From Arthrinium phaeospermum (Eukaryota; Ascomycota; Sordariomycetes; Amphisphaeriales; Apiosporaceae), in contig QYRS01000005.1 of assembly GCA_006503535.1 (NCBI GenBank), forward strand, positions 3,286,001 to 3,350,000: 64,000 bases of DNA, read 5' to 3'. Below are positions 43,571-55,200 of this stretch, piece by piece. Numbering within the stretch: the first letter of the stretch is position 1; every line of letters starts with the position of its first letter. Made by a program: the position numbers and the translations under genes. Below the pieces are notes generated by a model. It made no database searches and was not told where the DNA came from. It was given only the letters and a program-made list of their open reading frames with translations.

Positions 43571-44376
43571 AGCAGAGGAAGCGGATGGTATTGCGATGAA
43601 TCGGAATTGTCAACCACCCATAAGCGACTTTTGGCCTTTATTTCCTGTTCCAGTGTTTGTCCTTTGTTACTCCAGAGTCTCAGGAGGGAAGGAGTAACCA
43701 TTCATTTGAGAAATTTCCATTGATCCTTTCTGAGAAATTATGTCCACTTCTCAAAAATAGTGAATACTAACGCCGTGAGTCGATAGGTCATGGCTATCCT
43801 CGGAGGAGCACTGGCAACTCTTCTCTAGCATGATGCTCTGAAGGAGGCCAACGGTTGTCACCTTCGGCGAGAAAAGCACTAGATACGCGGAGTTTTGGGA
43901 TGAAAGTGTTCATTCTTACCAGAACGTTCTCATAGCATGCAATGGTTTGGCTTTCTAGAACATAGTACTGCAAAGGGAAGTAAAGTAGAGCCTTGATGTT
44001 TGGGTTGATTGCTCTCTCCACGTGGGGCGATCTTTCCAGGTCGTCGCGAACCCCTGAATGGCGGGGTAGCTAGATGCTTAAATGCCTGGCCACCCCTGAA
44101 TCAGTGCCATTAAACCCACAGGCACGAACTGGCCATAGTTGGACCGCAAGTGTCATGTCTCTCTCCATACAGATCGAGGAGGCCGAACTGATTCGTATGC
44201 TCGGTTGTGATTCTCGTTACTTATGCCATCTGTAACACGGGGGAGAGAACCAATTGACGCGAGATTCTACCAAAACAATGCATTCTTCGGAGTAAGCATA
44301 TGTACAGGCGCCCAATCCAGCAGGGCCACTTTCGCAACGTCGCCTCCCTCTCGCCATCGAGCTGTCCACCCATCCA
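43571..44376. other. Convergent spacer
   Basis: About 0.8 kb between the 3' ends of the exonuclease and lectin-like genes. No supported feature. Confidence 0.45.
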
Positions 44377-46049
44377 TTAGTCGATAGGCAGGTACCCCAA
44401 GTTCTTCCATCTAGAGCCGTCGAACTGCACCTCGCGAACCCGGCCCCCTTCGGCCTGGAAATAACAACGGCTCATATCGTACGCACCCAGGAGCGTGATA
44501 TTGGCGTTGTCCCAGGCAGCGGGCGTTAGGCACGCGATGTCCGTCCCCGCGTCGGCGCCGCCGAAGGCTTCCGGGTACGTCTGGGGCCCCTTCCATCCGC
44601 TCACGTCGTCTTCCAGCCAGATCATGTTGACGTCTCCGCGGGGGTCGATGTAGAGGATGTAAGTGCTCACAAGCTTGTCCGGGTTGGTCCCCTGCCCCGC
44701 TACCGTGAAAGCGGCCAAGGGCGACTCGGCTGGGATTGTAAGTCCGTTCAAGTCCTTAGCGAGGTCGCCTGGTGTAGACCGGACGGACATTCCCAAAGTC
44801 AGTAATGAAGCACACTCAAGAGCGCAAGCCCGCTTACAAAAACGGGGTAGAAAGAGGGGATAATAAGGATCTGAAGCAGAGCAGAAGGAATGAAACACAA
44901 CCTCACCTTTCGCCCAAGCAGTCCCATTGAAATTATTGCTGCGATCCGGCATATTATTGAACACCTTACCATCGCCACGCCGGTATATGAATCCGGCCGC
45001 ATCCTTATCCTGGGACGAGGCGGGGACGATGGCTAGCCCTGATGTCAGGGATGCGTCGACCCCGGGATCAGTATGCGTAAAGAAGGGATGTTCCGGGTGT
45101 TTGTCACCCCAGCGCGTGGTCCAAATCAGCTTGCCAGACAGGCCAACCCCCTGGGACAGCACGTAGGGCCAGTAAGCGCCGAGTCTCGTGTTAGGTGCCA
45201 CCTCCGGGGGGTCAGAGTTAAGGCGACCGCCTACGCCCATGGCTCTCAAGGTTCTTGGGAAAATCTGCATGCCCAACTTCGAAGAGTTGTCCACGTAGAA
45301 GACTTTGAACACGCCGTGCTTTTACCTCACCGTCGTCAGTTCTTCGTCATCGCATCAGGGAGGATCATACAGCATACGCCATTGTCATCCAACGACGTCG
45401 ACGCCGCCAGGGATGTGTTGTCTCGTGGTGTGACATCCATCTGGTCCAGCAGCACGGGAGGGTACCAATCGGTCTCGGTGGTGGAGTAGTTGGAGAAGCG
45501 CAAGTGTTGGTCGGGCCCCTGATAGAAGAGACGGATGTGGTAGCCCGGGTTCTTGCGCCAGCCCGTCACGGCAAGGCGCGAGCCAGGTCGGATGTTCTTT
45601 AACGGTGGTGCTGTGCTGTTGCTGCGGTTGCCATTCCCTTCGTCTGGGCCCGCCGGGGTGTTGTTGAGGTGGGAGGCATTTGCGGCTCGGCTGCCGAGCA
45701 CACCTCCGAGTACGCTGCCGATAACAATCATGGCAGCCGCAATGATGCTTACAATAGCCCACAAGCGCCGCCAGTTCTGCTTCTTGTCCGGCGTGGCGGT
45801 TGCCCTGGACTCGGCATGGAAGGCAGCGGACCGTAAGTCGGGCGCGTGTTGGTGCTTGTCTGCGGAATGGTCTTTGGGGGCGAAGGTGTGTTTGTTGGTG
45901 TCTTCAGTGTAAATGTCTTTGTGCAGGCCAGTGGTGTCAACACGGGCGTCCACTTCCAGACCCGGTTGCCCTTGGTAGCACCTGGAATCTACCAATCTCG
46001 GTGGCATCGGCATCGCCGCTTCGTCGTGGTTGTGATAGCTGTTTCTCAT
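44377..46049 (-). CDS. Membrane-anchored fucose-specific lectin-like protein
   Basis: Three exons: 45378-46049, 44907-45318 and 44377-44768, joined length 491 residues. Residues 1-95 are polar and probably cytosolic. A single membrane helix (LWAIVSIIAAAMIVIGSVLG) follows near residue 97, then an N-glycosylation-rich linker and an extracellular domain resembling the fungal fucose-specific lectin beta-propeller (repeat-like pieces LAVTGWRKNPGYHIRLFYQG, LIWTTRWGDKHPEH, AAFTVAGQGTNPDKL, NITLLGAYDMSRCYFQ). This predicts a type II membrane or wall-facing sugar-binding protein. The first intron (45319-45377, 59 nt) has GTATGC donor, a CTGAC branch site and an AAG acceptor; the second is 44769-44906. 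Ligand binding is inferred only. Confidence 0.75.
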
Positions 46050-47264
46050 AGTGACCTGGATGGGCGCTGCAGCTTTTGATCATTGGTAATTGAGGAGGGA
46101 AGAGAAAGCAGGGAGGGAGAGAGACGAGCCTTTTGACCAAGTGGGAAACACCCATAGGTACAGCCTTGCCTTCCCCTGCCCATACATGTCCCTCAGCGAT
46201 GATATCGCAAAATACACTGTACATCGACATGATATAACAACCACCGCCACCCCCTCGGCAGCGCTGACGAGCAGTAAACGGCAACGGGTAACCCCAACAG
46301 AACTCCATTGGTCTGTTCTCTGAGAGGAAATGGATCTGTAAGAGGGTGCCGAGAAGACATCCATGTTTTGACAGGGCTGAGAGCGCCAAGAGCTGGGACC
46401 CGGGGGCGGTATGCAGACACAAGCCGATGCCATATGTATGAGGGAGCCTTGCCTTTTTCTGCCACACCGAAACGACATCTTGTTGTCTGTTCCTCCTTTC
46501 AATTACATGAATATTGATTCTTAACTATATACGTACGTTCGATTATAGTTTAGTTCTGCTGATCGATCTCTTACAAGACGAATTCCTGGTTAGAGAATAA
46601 ACATAGGTTAAGTAAGTACTGAGTGGGTGATGAGTAAACAAAGTCAGGGGCGCTGTTGAATAGCGCCCGGAACCCCCACTATTTGGCCACCACCCACTAC
46701 TTGATATTGCGCTGCCGCCGGCCGGTCAGCCTAACATGCGCCCCATCCGTATCAATGCATATGGGTTCCTTGCATGTAAGGCATACTTACGTTGCCTACA
46801 ATGTTTACATGCAGTAAGACCACCTAGATATGAATTTTGCGTTGGACAAACAGTAGATCTATTACTCTAGTTGGAAATGGTTTGCCAGGAAACCGGTCCC
46901 GAGTCGAAGCTACCAAGCAGCGTAACGTCGAAAACTTGAATTCGTTAGATTTGCTGGTGATGATTGACAGACTTCCCCTACTTCCCTGATCCCCTCCCTC
47001 TTTCTCATATATCCCTCCTCGAGGATAAGTGTAAACAGATAACTGGTTTCACATAACCCCCCGCATGATCTACTAAGATGGATTCACATTATCCCCAACT
47101 GCAATTCAAATGTGCTTTTGTAACACCAATCTATCTAGCCCAAGAGCCGTGAACACGGAGTAACGCCTACAATCAGTCGGGAGGAAAGGCGACTCGCTGT
47201 AGCCCATCTGTCCCCAAGCCTAACTCTTGATTATTTATACCGCCGTCTTGCCGGATTTAATCCT
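46050..47264. other. Spacer, AT-richer from 46500
   Basis: About 1.2 kb between the lectin-like promoter and the 3' end of the DUF6594 gene. No supported gene. Confidence 0.45.
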
Positions 47265-49470
47265 TCACCGATATATCCCAGCGACAACGGCCATGGCCAT
47301 CCCGTAAAGCCCGGCGCATATATAAAAGTCCCGTGTCGCGTGTATCCCGATGACCCTTTCGTGGACCAAGCCCCACACGACGGCCACCGACACCAGCAGG
47401 ACTACCATCATTCTGCCGAAGTACCCTAAACATGCAACGCTGAGTCAGTTCCGGTTATCTCCTTTGGCATGGACAAGGTACTGAAAACTGTTACGTAACC
47501 GCGCAGGTTTCCACTCTACCAACACGTGCCAGACTCGAGGACACAAGAGAGGGATCGCACTTACCAGGAACAATACCAAACGCCATGATGGGAGCAATAA
47601 CAGCCACCGCCATCGCCAGACTCAGCGATATCACAGGCGACTCATCCTCGTCACCCCCTTCCCCGTAGGTAGATCCCTCGGGGGTGGTATCTTCGCGGAA
47701 GGAAAGACGCGACGCGGGCGAGTACTGAATGGACCGCCGGCGCGGGAGTCGAAGCTGTCGTTCTTCGTCATCAGTCCTCCTCTGATACCCACTACCAGAG
47801 GGCAATCCAACATCCCCCTCATCCGCCAAGCAGACGAGGTCATCCGTCGCGTCCAGGAACCGAGTCTCGTGCTCGGCTATCGGGCCATGCGCCGCTAGGT
47901 ATCCTTGGTACTCGCGGACGTCGGCCAGGGCGGGCTTGGGCATGGTCCTCGTCGTCTGGAAGGAGGCGAGGACGTGGTCTGCAAGAAGATTTGGTCAGTG
48001 TTTCCTAATAGTGATGCCCAGAAAGGGATGATGGATCATACTGTACTGCTCCAGCTTGAACCCAATCTTGCCCAGTATGTCGGTCTTGTGCCACTGCAGC
48101 TCGCCGGCCGTCTGCGAGTCGGCCCGGCGGGAGGCGGGCAGGATGCCGTTCTGCAGCCGGCGGTTCTGCGTGTCGGCCGTGTCGAGGCGGTGCAGCTGCT
48201 CCTCCAGCTCGCAGAGCTCGTCCTGCAGGTGGAGCAGGAGCCGGTGGTTCAGCGGCTCGAACCGCCGGTAGATGGGCTTGAGCTGCGGTTCCACGCCTGG
48301 CGCGTCGGCGGCGGCGGCGGGCGCAGCGCCCGCCGTGGACAGGCGAGACGCGAGGAGCTCGTACCCGGTCAGGGGCAGCTTCTCCGCCCGGGGCAGGTGC
48401 TTGACGTGCCCGAAGTTCGACGCTCGCGGGGTCAGCAGGCTGGGCGAGACGTGGGGTAGGTTGGCGTTGCCGCGCGGCATCTCCGGTGTTCCGTAGCTCC
48501 GCTGCCGTTTCGACTTGGACGACCCGTTGTTGTTGTTATTGTTGTTGTTGTTTCCTACGTCTACCGCGAGATGGCGCCCCTTGGGGGTCTTGGGGCTGAG
48601 CTCGGGGCTGGTGTGTTGGTCTGTATCGTTGTCGTCCCCGCCGGCACCACTGGCGGCGGATTTGCCGCTCCTTGTGCTGGAAGCTGTGCTTCCCACGGAC
48701 GAGACCGTCGAGCGCCGCCCTCGTGGCGGTTCGTCCTCTGCGCCAAATGGTCGCGCATCCGTATCCTCCACCAGGAAGCGCAAAGCGTCTGGCCGCGACG
48801 CGGGCGTCTTCTTGGAGCGCTCATTGGGCGCCGGTATGGTAGGGCTGTCGCGCCTTGCGAAGGACTCCTGGGTGACGGTGGAGTTGCTCCCACTCGAGTC
48901 GCTGCTTTCGTCGGTGGAATTGCTCAAGTCCGAGACGCTCTTGCGCGTCTTCTTCTGATTTACGTTGTTTTCTAGCGTCATGGGCAAGGCGAGCTCTAGC
49001 CGCCGGTCCCAGGCGTAGGCCTCCTCCCTCGCCGAGCTGAAGTCGCTCGAGTCCATGATGATGGCGTTCAGTACGCACACTTTGCCTCCTCCACTAGGCA
49101 CCCCGTTGGCGTGGTTGTTTAGGTTTTTGGTATTAGCAGGAGCAGTAGTAGTAATATCTCGGCCTCCCGATGATGGTTCACAGTCTACCGATTTGATGCG
49201 TCGCGGCTTTGTGGCCTCCCAGCCATTGGCGCCAGTGTAACGGCGCGAGGTGGCCAGCAGAGACCCAATGCGCCGGCGTACGCTCTCGTCTAGGGGGTTA
49301 GATACCAAGGTCGAGGAGGACTTGTGTCTCGTAGGCGGCATCCGAGCTTTCTCAGGAAACGGGACGACGGGTTTCTCAGCAGGAGTCGTGGTAGGTGGCG
49401 GTTGGGAGCCCTCTTTTGCTCCCTGGTTGCTTGAGACAAACCTGTGTCCGTGTAAGGCTGGCAGAGACAT
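47265..49470 (-). CDS. DUF6594 membrane protein with long disordered N-terminus
   Basis: Three exons: 48042-49470, 47565-47978 and 47265-47425; 667 residues from the ATG at 49470. The first 430 residues are low complexity, rich in Ser, Thr, Asn and charged residues, including an Asn9 run. The conserved DUF6594 part begins about residue 435 and includes NHRLLLHLQDELCELEEQLHRLD, and a linker continuing across the first intron (YNHVLASFQ). Three hydrophobic segments close the protein (SLAMAVAVIAPIMAFGIVPG, MMVVLLVSVAVVWGLV, YICAGLYGMAMAVVAGIYR), as usual for this family. Function is unknown for the family. The frame is open upstream to 49833 and includes an earlier ATG, so a longer N-terminus is possible, though that region resembles a C/T-rich leader. 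Confidence 0.82.
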
Positions 49471-50566
49471 TTGAGTTTGGTGATGTAAGATCTTCAGGAG
49501 GCCAAGATTGGATCGTACCTGAAATGTCCGTTCTGCTCTCTGTTCCTCTGAGATGGTTTCAAAACAAAACGGGGTATCTTTCAAACCGAGAGGAAATAGA
49601 TAAATAGGTACGGTTGGGAGAAGACGAAAAAGAAAGAGAGAGGAAAAAAGAAGACAGATGGCGGATGAGATGAACGTATCGCACAAGATTTCTTGCGACA
49701 CGAAGGGTAAGTAAGATAAGCATACAAAGTTGATCCAAGACCACTGCTCTCTCTCATCGGCGGATAGCAGCGATGCCATGTGACGCGGGCCGGTGATACT
49801 GAGAGATCCCCATGGTTGAGTTTCGACTATCAATGTTGGAGTTCATGGATGGGCCTTGAACTGGGGGTTCGGGGAAAAGAAAAGTGTTGGAATCTGGAAT
49901 GCAGGCGCGGTCGGTTATGTCAATACCACACAGTAGCCTGCCGGCAGAAATGGGATGACATATGTTGGGGGCGATTCCGTACACCCACACACCCACCCAC
50001 ACTCGCTCACACACAGACACACGAGCGAAGGGCCATGTGTCAGCGCAGGTCGGTGGTGTTTCAGAAGAGCACAAGCTAGGGAAACTTTGGACAATCCTGC
50101 CAGAAAAGGGTGGGAGGGATGGTATTAGGATTCGATCACGAGACTTGGGCGAGTGTCTCAACTTGGGGCCGCACGCCTTGGATATCTGTCCACTTCCTCC
50201 ATCCTTGATACCGGGGATCCAACGCCATCATCCTTTTCTTGCCGTATGAAGTAGGATTCTGCGTGTAAGAGAAAGTACCGTCGTCATCAAAATGACTTTC
50301 ACCCGGTCCTTTGGGACACGACCTTGTTCAGTGGGCCATGCGCCTAATTTTAGCAGGTGAACTCCCCGCTGTTGTCAATTCCGTTAGTGGGGTCACGACG
50401 GGCTGGCTTGGATGGCCACAATTTTCCCGAACTAAACAGCTGGAACTCCGAGGCTCCTCCAATCCTCTGTCGCATGTTGCGAACCAACGACGATTGAAGC
50501 TTTGGAGCGACAATTGATCGAACACCTGCTTCAGTCTGCCCCTGGCCCCTAAGTCGGCCTCTCGCC
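49471..50566. other. Divergent promoter region
   Basis: About 1.1 kb between the DUF6594 and GatB start codons. 49550-49740 is purine-rich on the plus strand (C/T-rich leader for the minus-strand gene). A short CACACCCACACAC tract lies at 49981-50020. No gene seen. Confidence 0.5.
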
Positions 50567-52459
50567 ATGTCCCGTGTTCCGACCGCTGCCCTCAGCAAGT
50601 ATCTGCTGCAGGGCCAAGTCTCGCGGCAAGGCTGCTTGCGCCTCACCCGCAGCCCCCAAATATCTGCCAGAGCTCTCGTCCTGCGCCCGGCCATTGTCTC
50701 CCACTATCGAAGCCTGCACACTCAACCCACCGAAACCCCTTTGTCGCCGAGTCCTGCTGCCGCGCCCGGCCACGTCCCGCTACGAAAACAGCTGAAAGAC
50801 GAGGCCAAGAAGGCCAAGGCCGCCGGCAAGAAGAAAAAGAAGAATGCCAGCAACCAGGTCGTGCCCGGCTGGGAGCTGACGGTCGGCATCGAGATCCACG
50901 CGCAGCTCAACACGGCCAAGAAGCTCTTCTCCGAGGCCACCACCTCCTTCAACGACGAGTCCAACAGCCACGTCGCCTACTTCGACCTTGCAACTCCGGG
51001 CAGCCAGCCCCATTTCCAGAAGGAGACGCTCGTCCCCGCCCTCCGCGCCGCCCTCGCCCTCAACTGCGACGTCCAGCCCGTCAGCCGCTTCGACCGCAAA
51101 CACTACTTCCACTGGGACCAGCCCTCGGGCTACCAGATCACCCAGTACTACGAGCCCTTTGCCCGCGAGGGGCGCATCGTCCTGCAGCCCCGCGATGGCA
51201 TCGCGGCCGAGGACGGCGACGGCCTCGCCGTCCGCATCCAGCAGGTGCAGATGGAGCAGGACACCGCCAAGACCATGGCCCAGCCCGGCGCGACGCACTG
51301 GATCGACTTCAACCGCACCGGCGTGCCGCTGATCGAGATCATCACCCGCCCCGACATCCACCACCCCGCCACCGCCGCCGCCCTCGTGCGCAAGGTCCAG
51401 ATCCTGCTCAACGCCGTCGACGCCTGCGTCTCGGGCATGGAGGCCGGCGGCCTGCGCGCCGACGTCAACGTGTCGGTGCGGCAGACGGGCGACCCGAGCG
51501 CCCCGCTGGGAACGCGCACCGAGATCAAGAACCTGAGCAGCTTCAAGGCGGTCGAGGACGCCATCATCGCGGAGCGCGACCGCCAGATCGCGGTGCTGGA
51601 GGCCGGCGGCGTCGTCGAGGGCGAGACGCGCGGCTGGTCCATCGGCTCGACCGAGACCCGACGGCTGCGCGGCAAGGAGGGCGAGGTCGACTACCGCTAC
51701 ATGCCCGACCCGGACCTGCTCCCCGTCGTCATCGGCGACGACCTGGTCGCCCACCTCCGCGAAAGCATGGGCCAGCTGCCCGACGCCGAGGTCGACGAGC
51801 TCACCGAGGTCTTTGGGCTGACGGCCAAGGATGCTCTGTCGCTCGTAGCGCTTGATAACGGAGCCCGCGTCGAGTACTTCTGGCGGGTCGTGGAGAGCCT
51901 GCAGTCGAAGCTGGGGGCCGGCATTGCAGAGAATCCCGCATGTTTCCAGCTGGCCGCCAACTGGATCTTGCACGAGCTGGGCCGTCTGACGTCGAACCCG
52001 CATGATGAGTCGGCCCAGGATCTGGGCTTTACGTCAGATGGCGAGTGCCAAAGGGTGCCCGTAGATGCCCTCGCGGACATCATCGTGTTCCTCTACCAGC
52101 ACAAGATCACGGCCAAGGTGGCCAAGGAGCTGCTCTGGGTCGTCTACCGCGGGAACGTCCCGGAGCAGTACCCGAGCGTGGCGGACGCCATCGAGACGGA
52201 AAACATGTGGTTCCACGAGCTGTCCGAGGACGAGTACGCCGAGCTCGCCGACCAGGCCGTCGAGGGTCAGGAGGACATCATCCATCAATTTGCGGCGGAG
52301 TACAAGCAGTACCCGCAGGGCAAGCTGATGTTCCTGGTGGGCCGCATGATGCGTCTCGGGTCCGAGGAGCGCATCGATCCCAAGAGTGCGGAGGGCGTTA
52401 TGCGGCGGCGGCTGGAGGAGGAGTACGTGCCGGCTTTGGGGCGGAGGACGGAGGGGTGA
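50567..52459 (+). CDS. PET112: Glutamyl-tRNA(Gln) amidotransferase subunit B, mitochondrial
   Basis: Subunit B of the GatCAB/GatFAB-type amidotransferase, which converts mischarged Glu-tRNA(Gln) to Gln-tRNA(Gln) in mitochondria. Single exon, 630 residues. An Arg/Ser-rich mitochondrial presequence (about residues 1-60) precedes a Lys-rich linker and the catalytic cradle domain: ELTVGIEIHAQLNT, RKHYFHWDQPSGYQITQY, QMEQDTAKTM, and the GatB signature IDFNRTGVPLIEII. VDYRYMPDPDLLP closes the cradle. The C-terminal helical and YqeY-like tail domain, which contacts tRNA, is complete and ends at 52459. The start at 50567 is the first ATG of the frame. Subunit A and C/F partners are not in the window, as expected for a nuclear genome. 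Confidence 0.95.
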   Translation: MSRVPTAALSKYLLQGQVSRQGCLRLTRSPQISARALVLRPAIVSHYRSLHTQPTETPLSPSPAAAPGHVPLRKQLKDEAKKAKAAGKKKKKNASNQVVPGWELTVGIEIHAQLNTAKKLFSEATTSFNDESNSHVAYFDLATPGSQPHFQKETLVPALRAALALNCDVQPVSRFDRKHYFHWDQPSGYQITQYYEPFAREGRIVLQPRDGIAAEDGDGLAVRIQQVQMEQDTAKTMAQPGATHWIDFNRTGVPLIEIITRPDIHHPATAAALVRKVQILLNAVDACVSGMEAGGLRADVNVSVRQTGDPSAPLGTRTEIKNLSSFKAVEDAIIAERDRQIAVLEAGGVVEGETRGWSIGSTETRRLRGKEGEVDYRYMPDPDLLPVVIGDDLVAHLRESMGQLPDAEVDELTEVFGLTAKDALSLVALDNGARVEYFWRVVESLQSKLGAGIAENPACFQLAANWILHELGRLTSNPHDESAQDLGFTSDGECQRVPVDALADIIVFLYQHKITAKVAKELLWVVYRGNVPEQYPSVADAIETENMWFHELSEDEYAELADQAVEGQEDIIHQFAAEYKQYPQGKLMFLVGRMMRLGSEERIDPKSAEGVMRRRLEEEYVPALGRRTEG

Positions 52460-52703
52460 AGAGGTACTAAACTGGAAAGGAGTGTATTCTATTGTGTGCT
52501 ATACTAGCCAAGGCGTCGAAGAAATAGAGACTATAGAATCGTCTCCCCAACAATTGAAAAAATCATCGCTCGTCTTGGGTCTAATTGCGTGTCTTGTCTC
52601 ATACCCCTTCTAATCCAAATGCCCGCCGAAGGAAACCTGCCCCAACACATCTTCAACTCGGTTCTCTTCCACCATCATCAATCGGAGTCCGGAGTTTCGA
52701 GTC

Positions 52704-53215
52704 CTATTTCCTGCACCCGTCACTGAGCTCGCTGCATTTCTCCTCGTCTTCGTCGGCCTTCTTCTTGGGCTCCTCCGGCTTGTCGCAGCAGCCCTGGCAG
52801 GCGGACGTGACGATCCCGATGCGGCACTCGACGTAGCACACGTACTTGGCGCAGCTGCCCGGGCGCGACGGCACCGGCGTGGCGCTGGGCACGACGAAGT
52901 TGGGGATGGGCGGGATGGAGAAGGGGTCGAAGGGGGGCAGGTCCCTGCCTTCCACGACGGGCGGCGCTTGGGCCGGTTCTCCCTCTCTCTTCAATGGAGA
53001 TGGGGAGGTGCTTGGGGTTGAGGTTGACGGGGCTGTTGGGCAAGATGTTGAGGGGGTCGTGGTGGACGTGGCGAAGGTGGAGGGGACGGTGGTGGTTGCG
53101 ATGGCGCTGTGTGGGATTAGCATTACTGTGCTCTAGATGGATAGGGGGGATGGGGTTCGACTCACTAGACTGCTGTGCCGAGGAAGGCGGGGATGAGGAC
53201 CAAGGGGCTCAGCAT
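52704..53215 (-). CDS. Small secreted Cys-containing protein
   Basis: Two exons: 53166-53215 and 52704-53106, intron 53107-53165 (59 nt, GTGAGT...CACAG), 150 residues. Splicing creates a clear signal peptide, MLSPLVLIPAFLGTAVYA. The mature protein begins with a Thr/Ser/Pro-rich region (possible O-glycosylation), a Pro-rich middle (LPPFDPFSIPPIPNF) and a Cys-rich C-terminal part with CAKYVCYVEC, CQGCC and two more Cys near the end, giving eight Cys in the last 60 residues. Size and layout are those of fungal small secreted proteins, some of which act at the cell surface or toward a host. No named family is recognised and no function is claimed. Confidence 0.75.
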
Positions 53216-53895
53216 TTTGAAGTTGGGACTTTGGATGGAATCCGATTCTAAGATGGGCTGATGGCTGTTGTGTTGGTTTGGTGGTGTTGATATCGTTGAT
53301 GTGCTGGTGTTATGGTAACATTGACGGCGATGTTTCCTGGCTTATATAGACATCACACCCAATAAAATTTACATACAGGAAAGCCATGACTACTGCTCTA
53401 CATTTCAAGGTGAGTGGTTGGTGTGTCCGGCTAACACTGGCACGAAATCTAATAGGAGATGATCACGCTGCTTTGGTGTGTTGGAACAAAACCGACGATG
53501 AGATCTGCGAAAAGTCGGACCGAGTTGCCTTTCTTATTTGGCTGTTACACACGTCGCAGAGGTTGGACTACACATCATCAACGCCAATGGTATCGCAGTT
53601 TCACCATATGATTTCTTCCCCCTTCAGACTCGTTGTGTCTTGAAACTAGAGCCGATGTATGTTAGAATGTCAGTGGTGGATATCGTGCAGGTATTGCGTG
53701 ATTGACACTCCCCCGGCTTAAGCCCCGCCCCCGCCCTCCGAAGTTCGTCCAAACATTCCAACCCGGGGCGTTCACCGGCGACCCCACCACCACTTGACTT
53801 GGACTACCTTTACTTTCAACCTCTTCAAGCAATCGGCCCTGACCAATCTGTATTCACATCTGGTCTACCCCTTTTTCTTTTCTTCAGAATCCAAC
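53216..53895. other. Divergent promoter region
   Basis: About 0.7 kb shared by the small secreted protein gene and the glyoxalase-like gene. No coding feature supported. Confidence 0.45.
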
Positions 53896-54828
53896 ATGGC
53901 TTCTCTCCCAGCGAAAGTAGAAAAGTCGCCGACGCCTCTCTTGGATCACATCGTCATACTCGTACCCCACGCCTTCCTGGCCTCCCCGCCCTCGTGGTTC
54001 GCCGAGGCCTTCACCCTGTACCCGGGCGGCAAGCACGCCGACGGCGTGACGGAGAACGTGCTCGTCTTCTTGGCCGACGGCTCCTACCTGGAGCTCATCG
54101 CCTTCGTCGACGATGACGTGGGCCGCGGAGGTAGGGCCGGCCACCGCTGGGGCGCCCAAAAGGAGGGAGCCGTGATTGACTGGGCCCTAACCCTGCTGTC
54201 CCTCAGCAATGAGAACGATGCGGCAGGGGGGCTGGACTCGGTATCGGCGGCTTTCAAGGAGATACAACGCAAAGTCCGGCAGGCGGGAGGCGGGATCGAG
54301 TACCAGGACCTGGTGCGCGGGGGCCGGAACCGGCCCGACGGCGAGGTGCTGAAGTGGGCTACTTCGGCGGCGGTGGATGCGGCAGGGAGGCCGCTGGAGC
54401 CCGGCGTCTTGCCGTTCTGGTGTCTGGACGAGACGCCCAGGGAGCTGCGGGTCCCTTACCAGGACGGGAAGCTGGCGGAGCACGCGTCGGGCGCGGTGGG
54501 CGTGGCGGTGCTTCAGGTTGCTCCACCCGCTGCGGCCACGACGCCTAACTCTGGCGACGAGAAGTCCGGTTTGCGACCTGTCTATGATGTCCTGTTTACC
54601 AAGAGTGGCAGCGGTGGTCGCGAGGGCTCTTGGACGGTCGGTACGCCCGAGGAGGGTCGGCATAAGAATGGCGAGATACGCTTGAGGACCTCCGACAGCG
54701 AACAAGGAACGACCGACAAGTTGACGATCAAGTTCTTCACCACGTCGCCGGATTTTGCGGGGAAGAAGATCGGGGGTCACATCACGGACCAAGCCCAGCT
54801 TGAGTTTCAATTCGTGTCTTCCAATTGA
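53896..54828 (+). CDS. Glyoxalase-like domain protein
   Basis: Single-exon gene, 310 residues from the ATG at 53896 (CCAACATGG). The first half resembles the Glyoxalase_3/VOC-like fold: LLDHIVILVPHAFLASPPSW at the opening strand, FTLYPGGKHADGVTENVLVFL and DGSYLELIAFVDD, with the metal-type His and Glu positions in the opening HIV and the ELIAF strand. The central part has YQDLVRGGRNRPDGEVLKW and PFWCLDETPRELRVP, which recur in fungal members of this family. The C-terminal third is more variable. Enzymes of this fold act on small carbonyl or ring substrates; the reaction here is unknown. The open frame extends upstream to 53794 without ATG. Confidence 0.8.
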   Translation: MASLPAKVEKSPTPLLDHIVILVPHAFLASPPSWFAEAFTLYPGGKHADGVTENVLVFLADGSYLELIAFVDDDVGRGGRAGHRWGAQKEGAVIDWALTLLSLSNENDAAGGLDSVSAAFKEIQRKVRQAGGGIEYQDLVRGGRNRPDGEVLKWATSAAVDAAGRPLEPGVLPFWCLDETPRELRVPYQDGKLAEHASGAVGVAVLQVAPPAAATTPNSGDEKSGLRPVYDVLFTKSGSGGREGSWTVGTPEEGRHKNGEIRLRTSDSEQGTTDKLTIKFFTTSPDFAGKKIGGHITDQAQLEFQFVSSN

Positions 54829-55200
54829 TGTACATGGCTATCAACCAAGCTGATGACGTCCTCATAGGGCATTCCTCCTTATATCCCGCTATATACAAAG
54901 ACATGAAATTGGGTATAAAACATATGTCCGGGTTGATATTCTCTGTCCGACGTGGGTATATGTGCTTTTCCTCCAGCGCAGTCGGGCTGGGGCGGTCGCA
55001 TCGCATCGTATCGTATCGCGTCCTTTATTCGCTCCCCTTCTCGTTACCGCATCGGTGATATATCACCACCGAGTTGGCCCAAATTGGGGCCTCTCCAAGA
55101 CTTCTGGCTTGGTGTCATTACGCGTTTGCGCCATTGTCGTCGCGTGACTGTTTCACCGCTCCATTGGCGGCTGGCCCCCTTGTTGTTTCCCATCCATCGC
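54829..55200. other. Convergent spacer
   Basis: Short spacer between 3' ends of the glyoxalase-like and single-pass protein genes. Nothing further seen. Confidence 0.4.

Noticed and set aside
45319..45377. Apparent frameshift and stop between the first two parts of the lectin-like gene.
   Set aside because: A 59-nt intron with GTATGC donor, CTGAC branch site and AAG acceptor removes the stop and joins both parts in phase, so the gene is intact.
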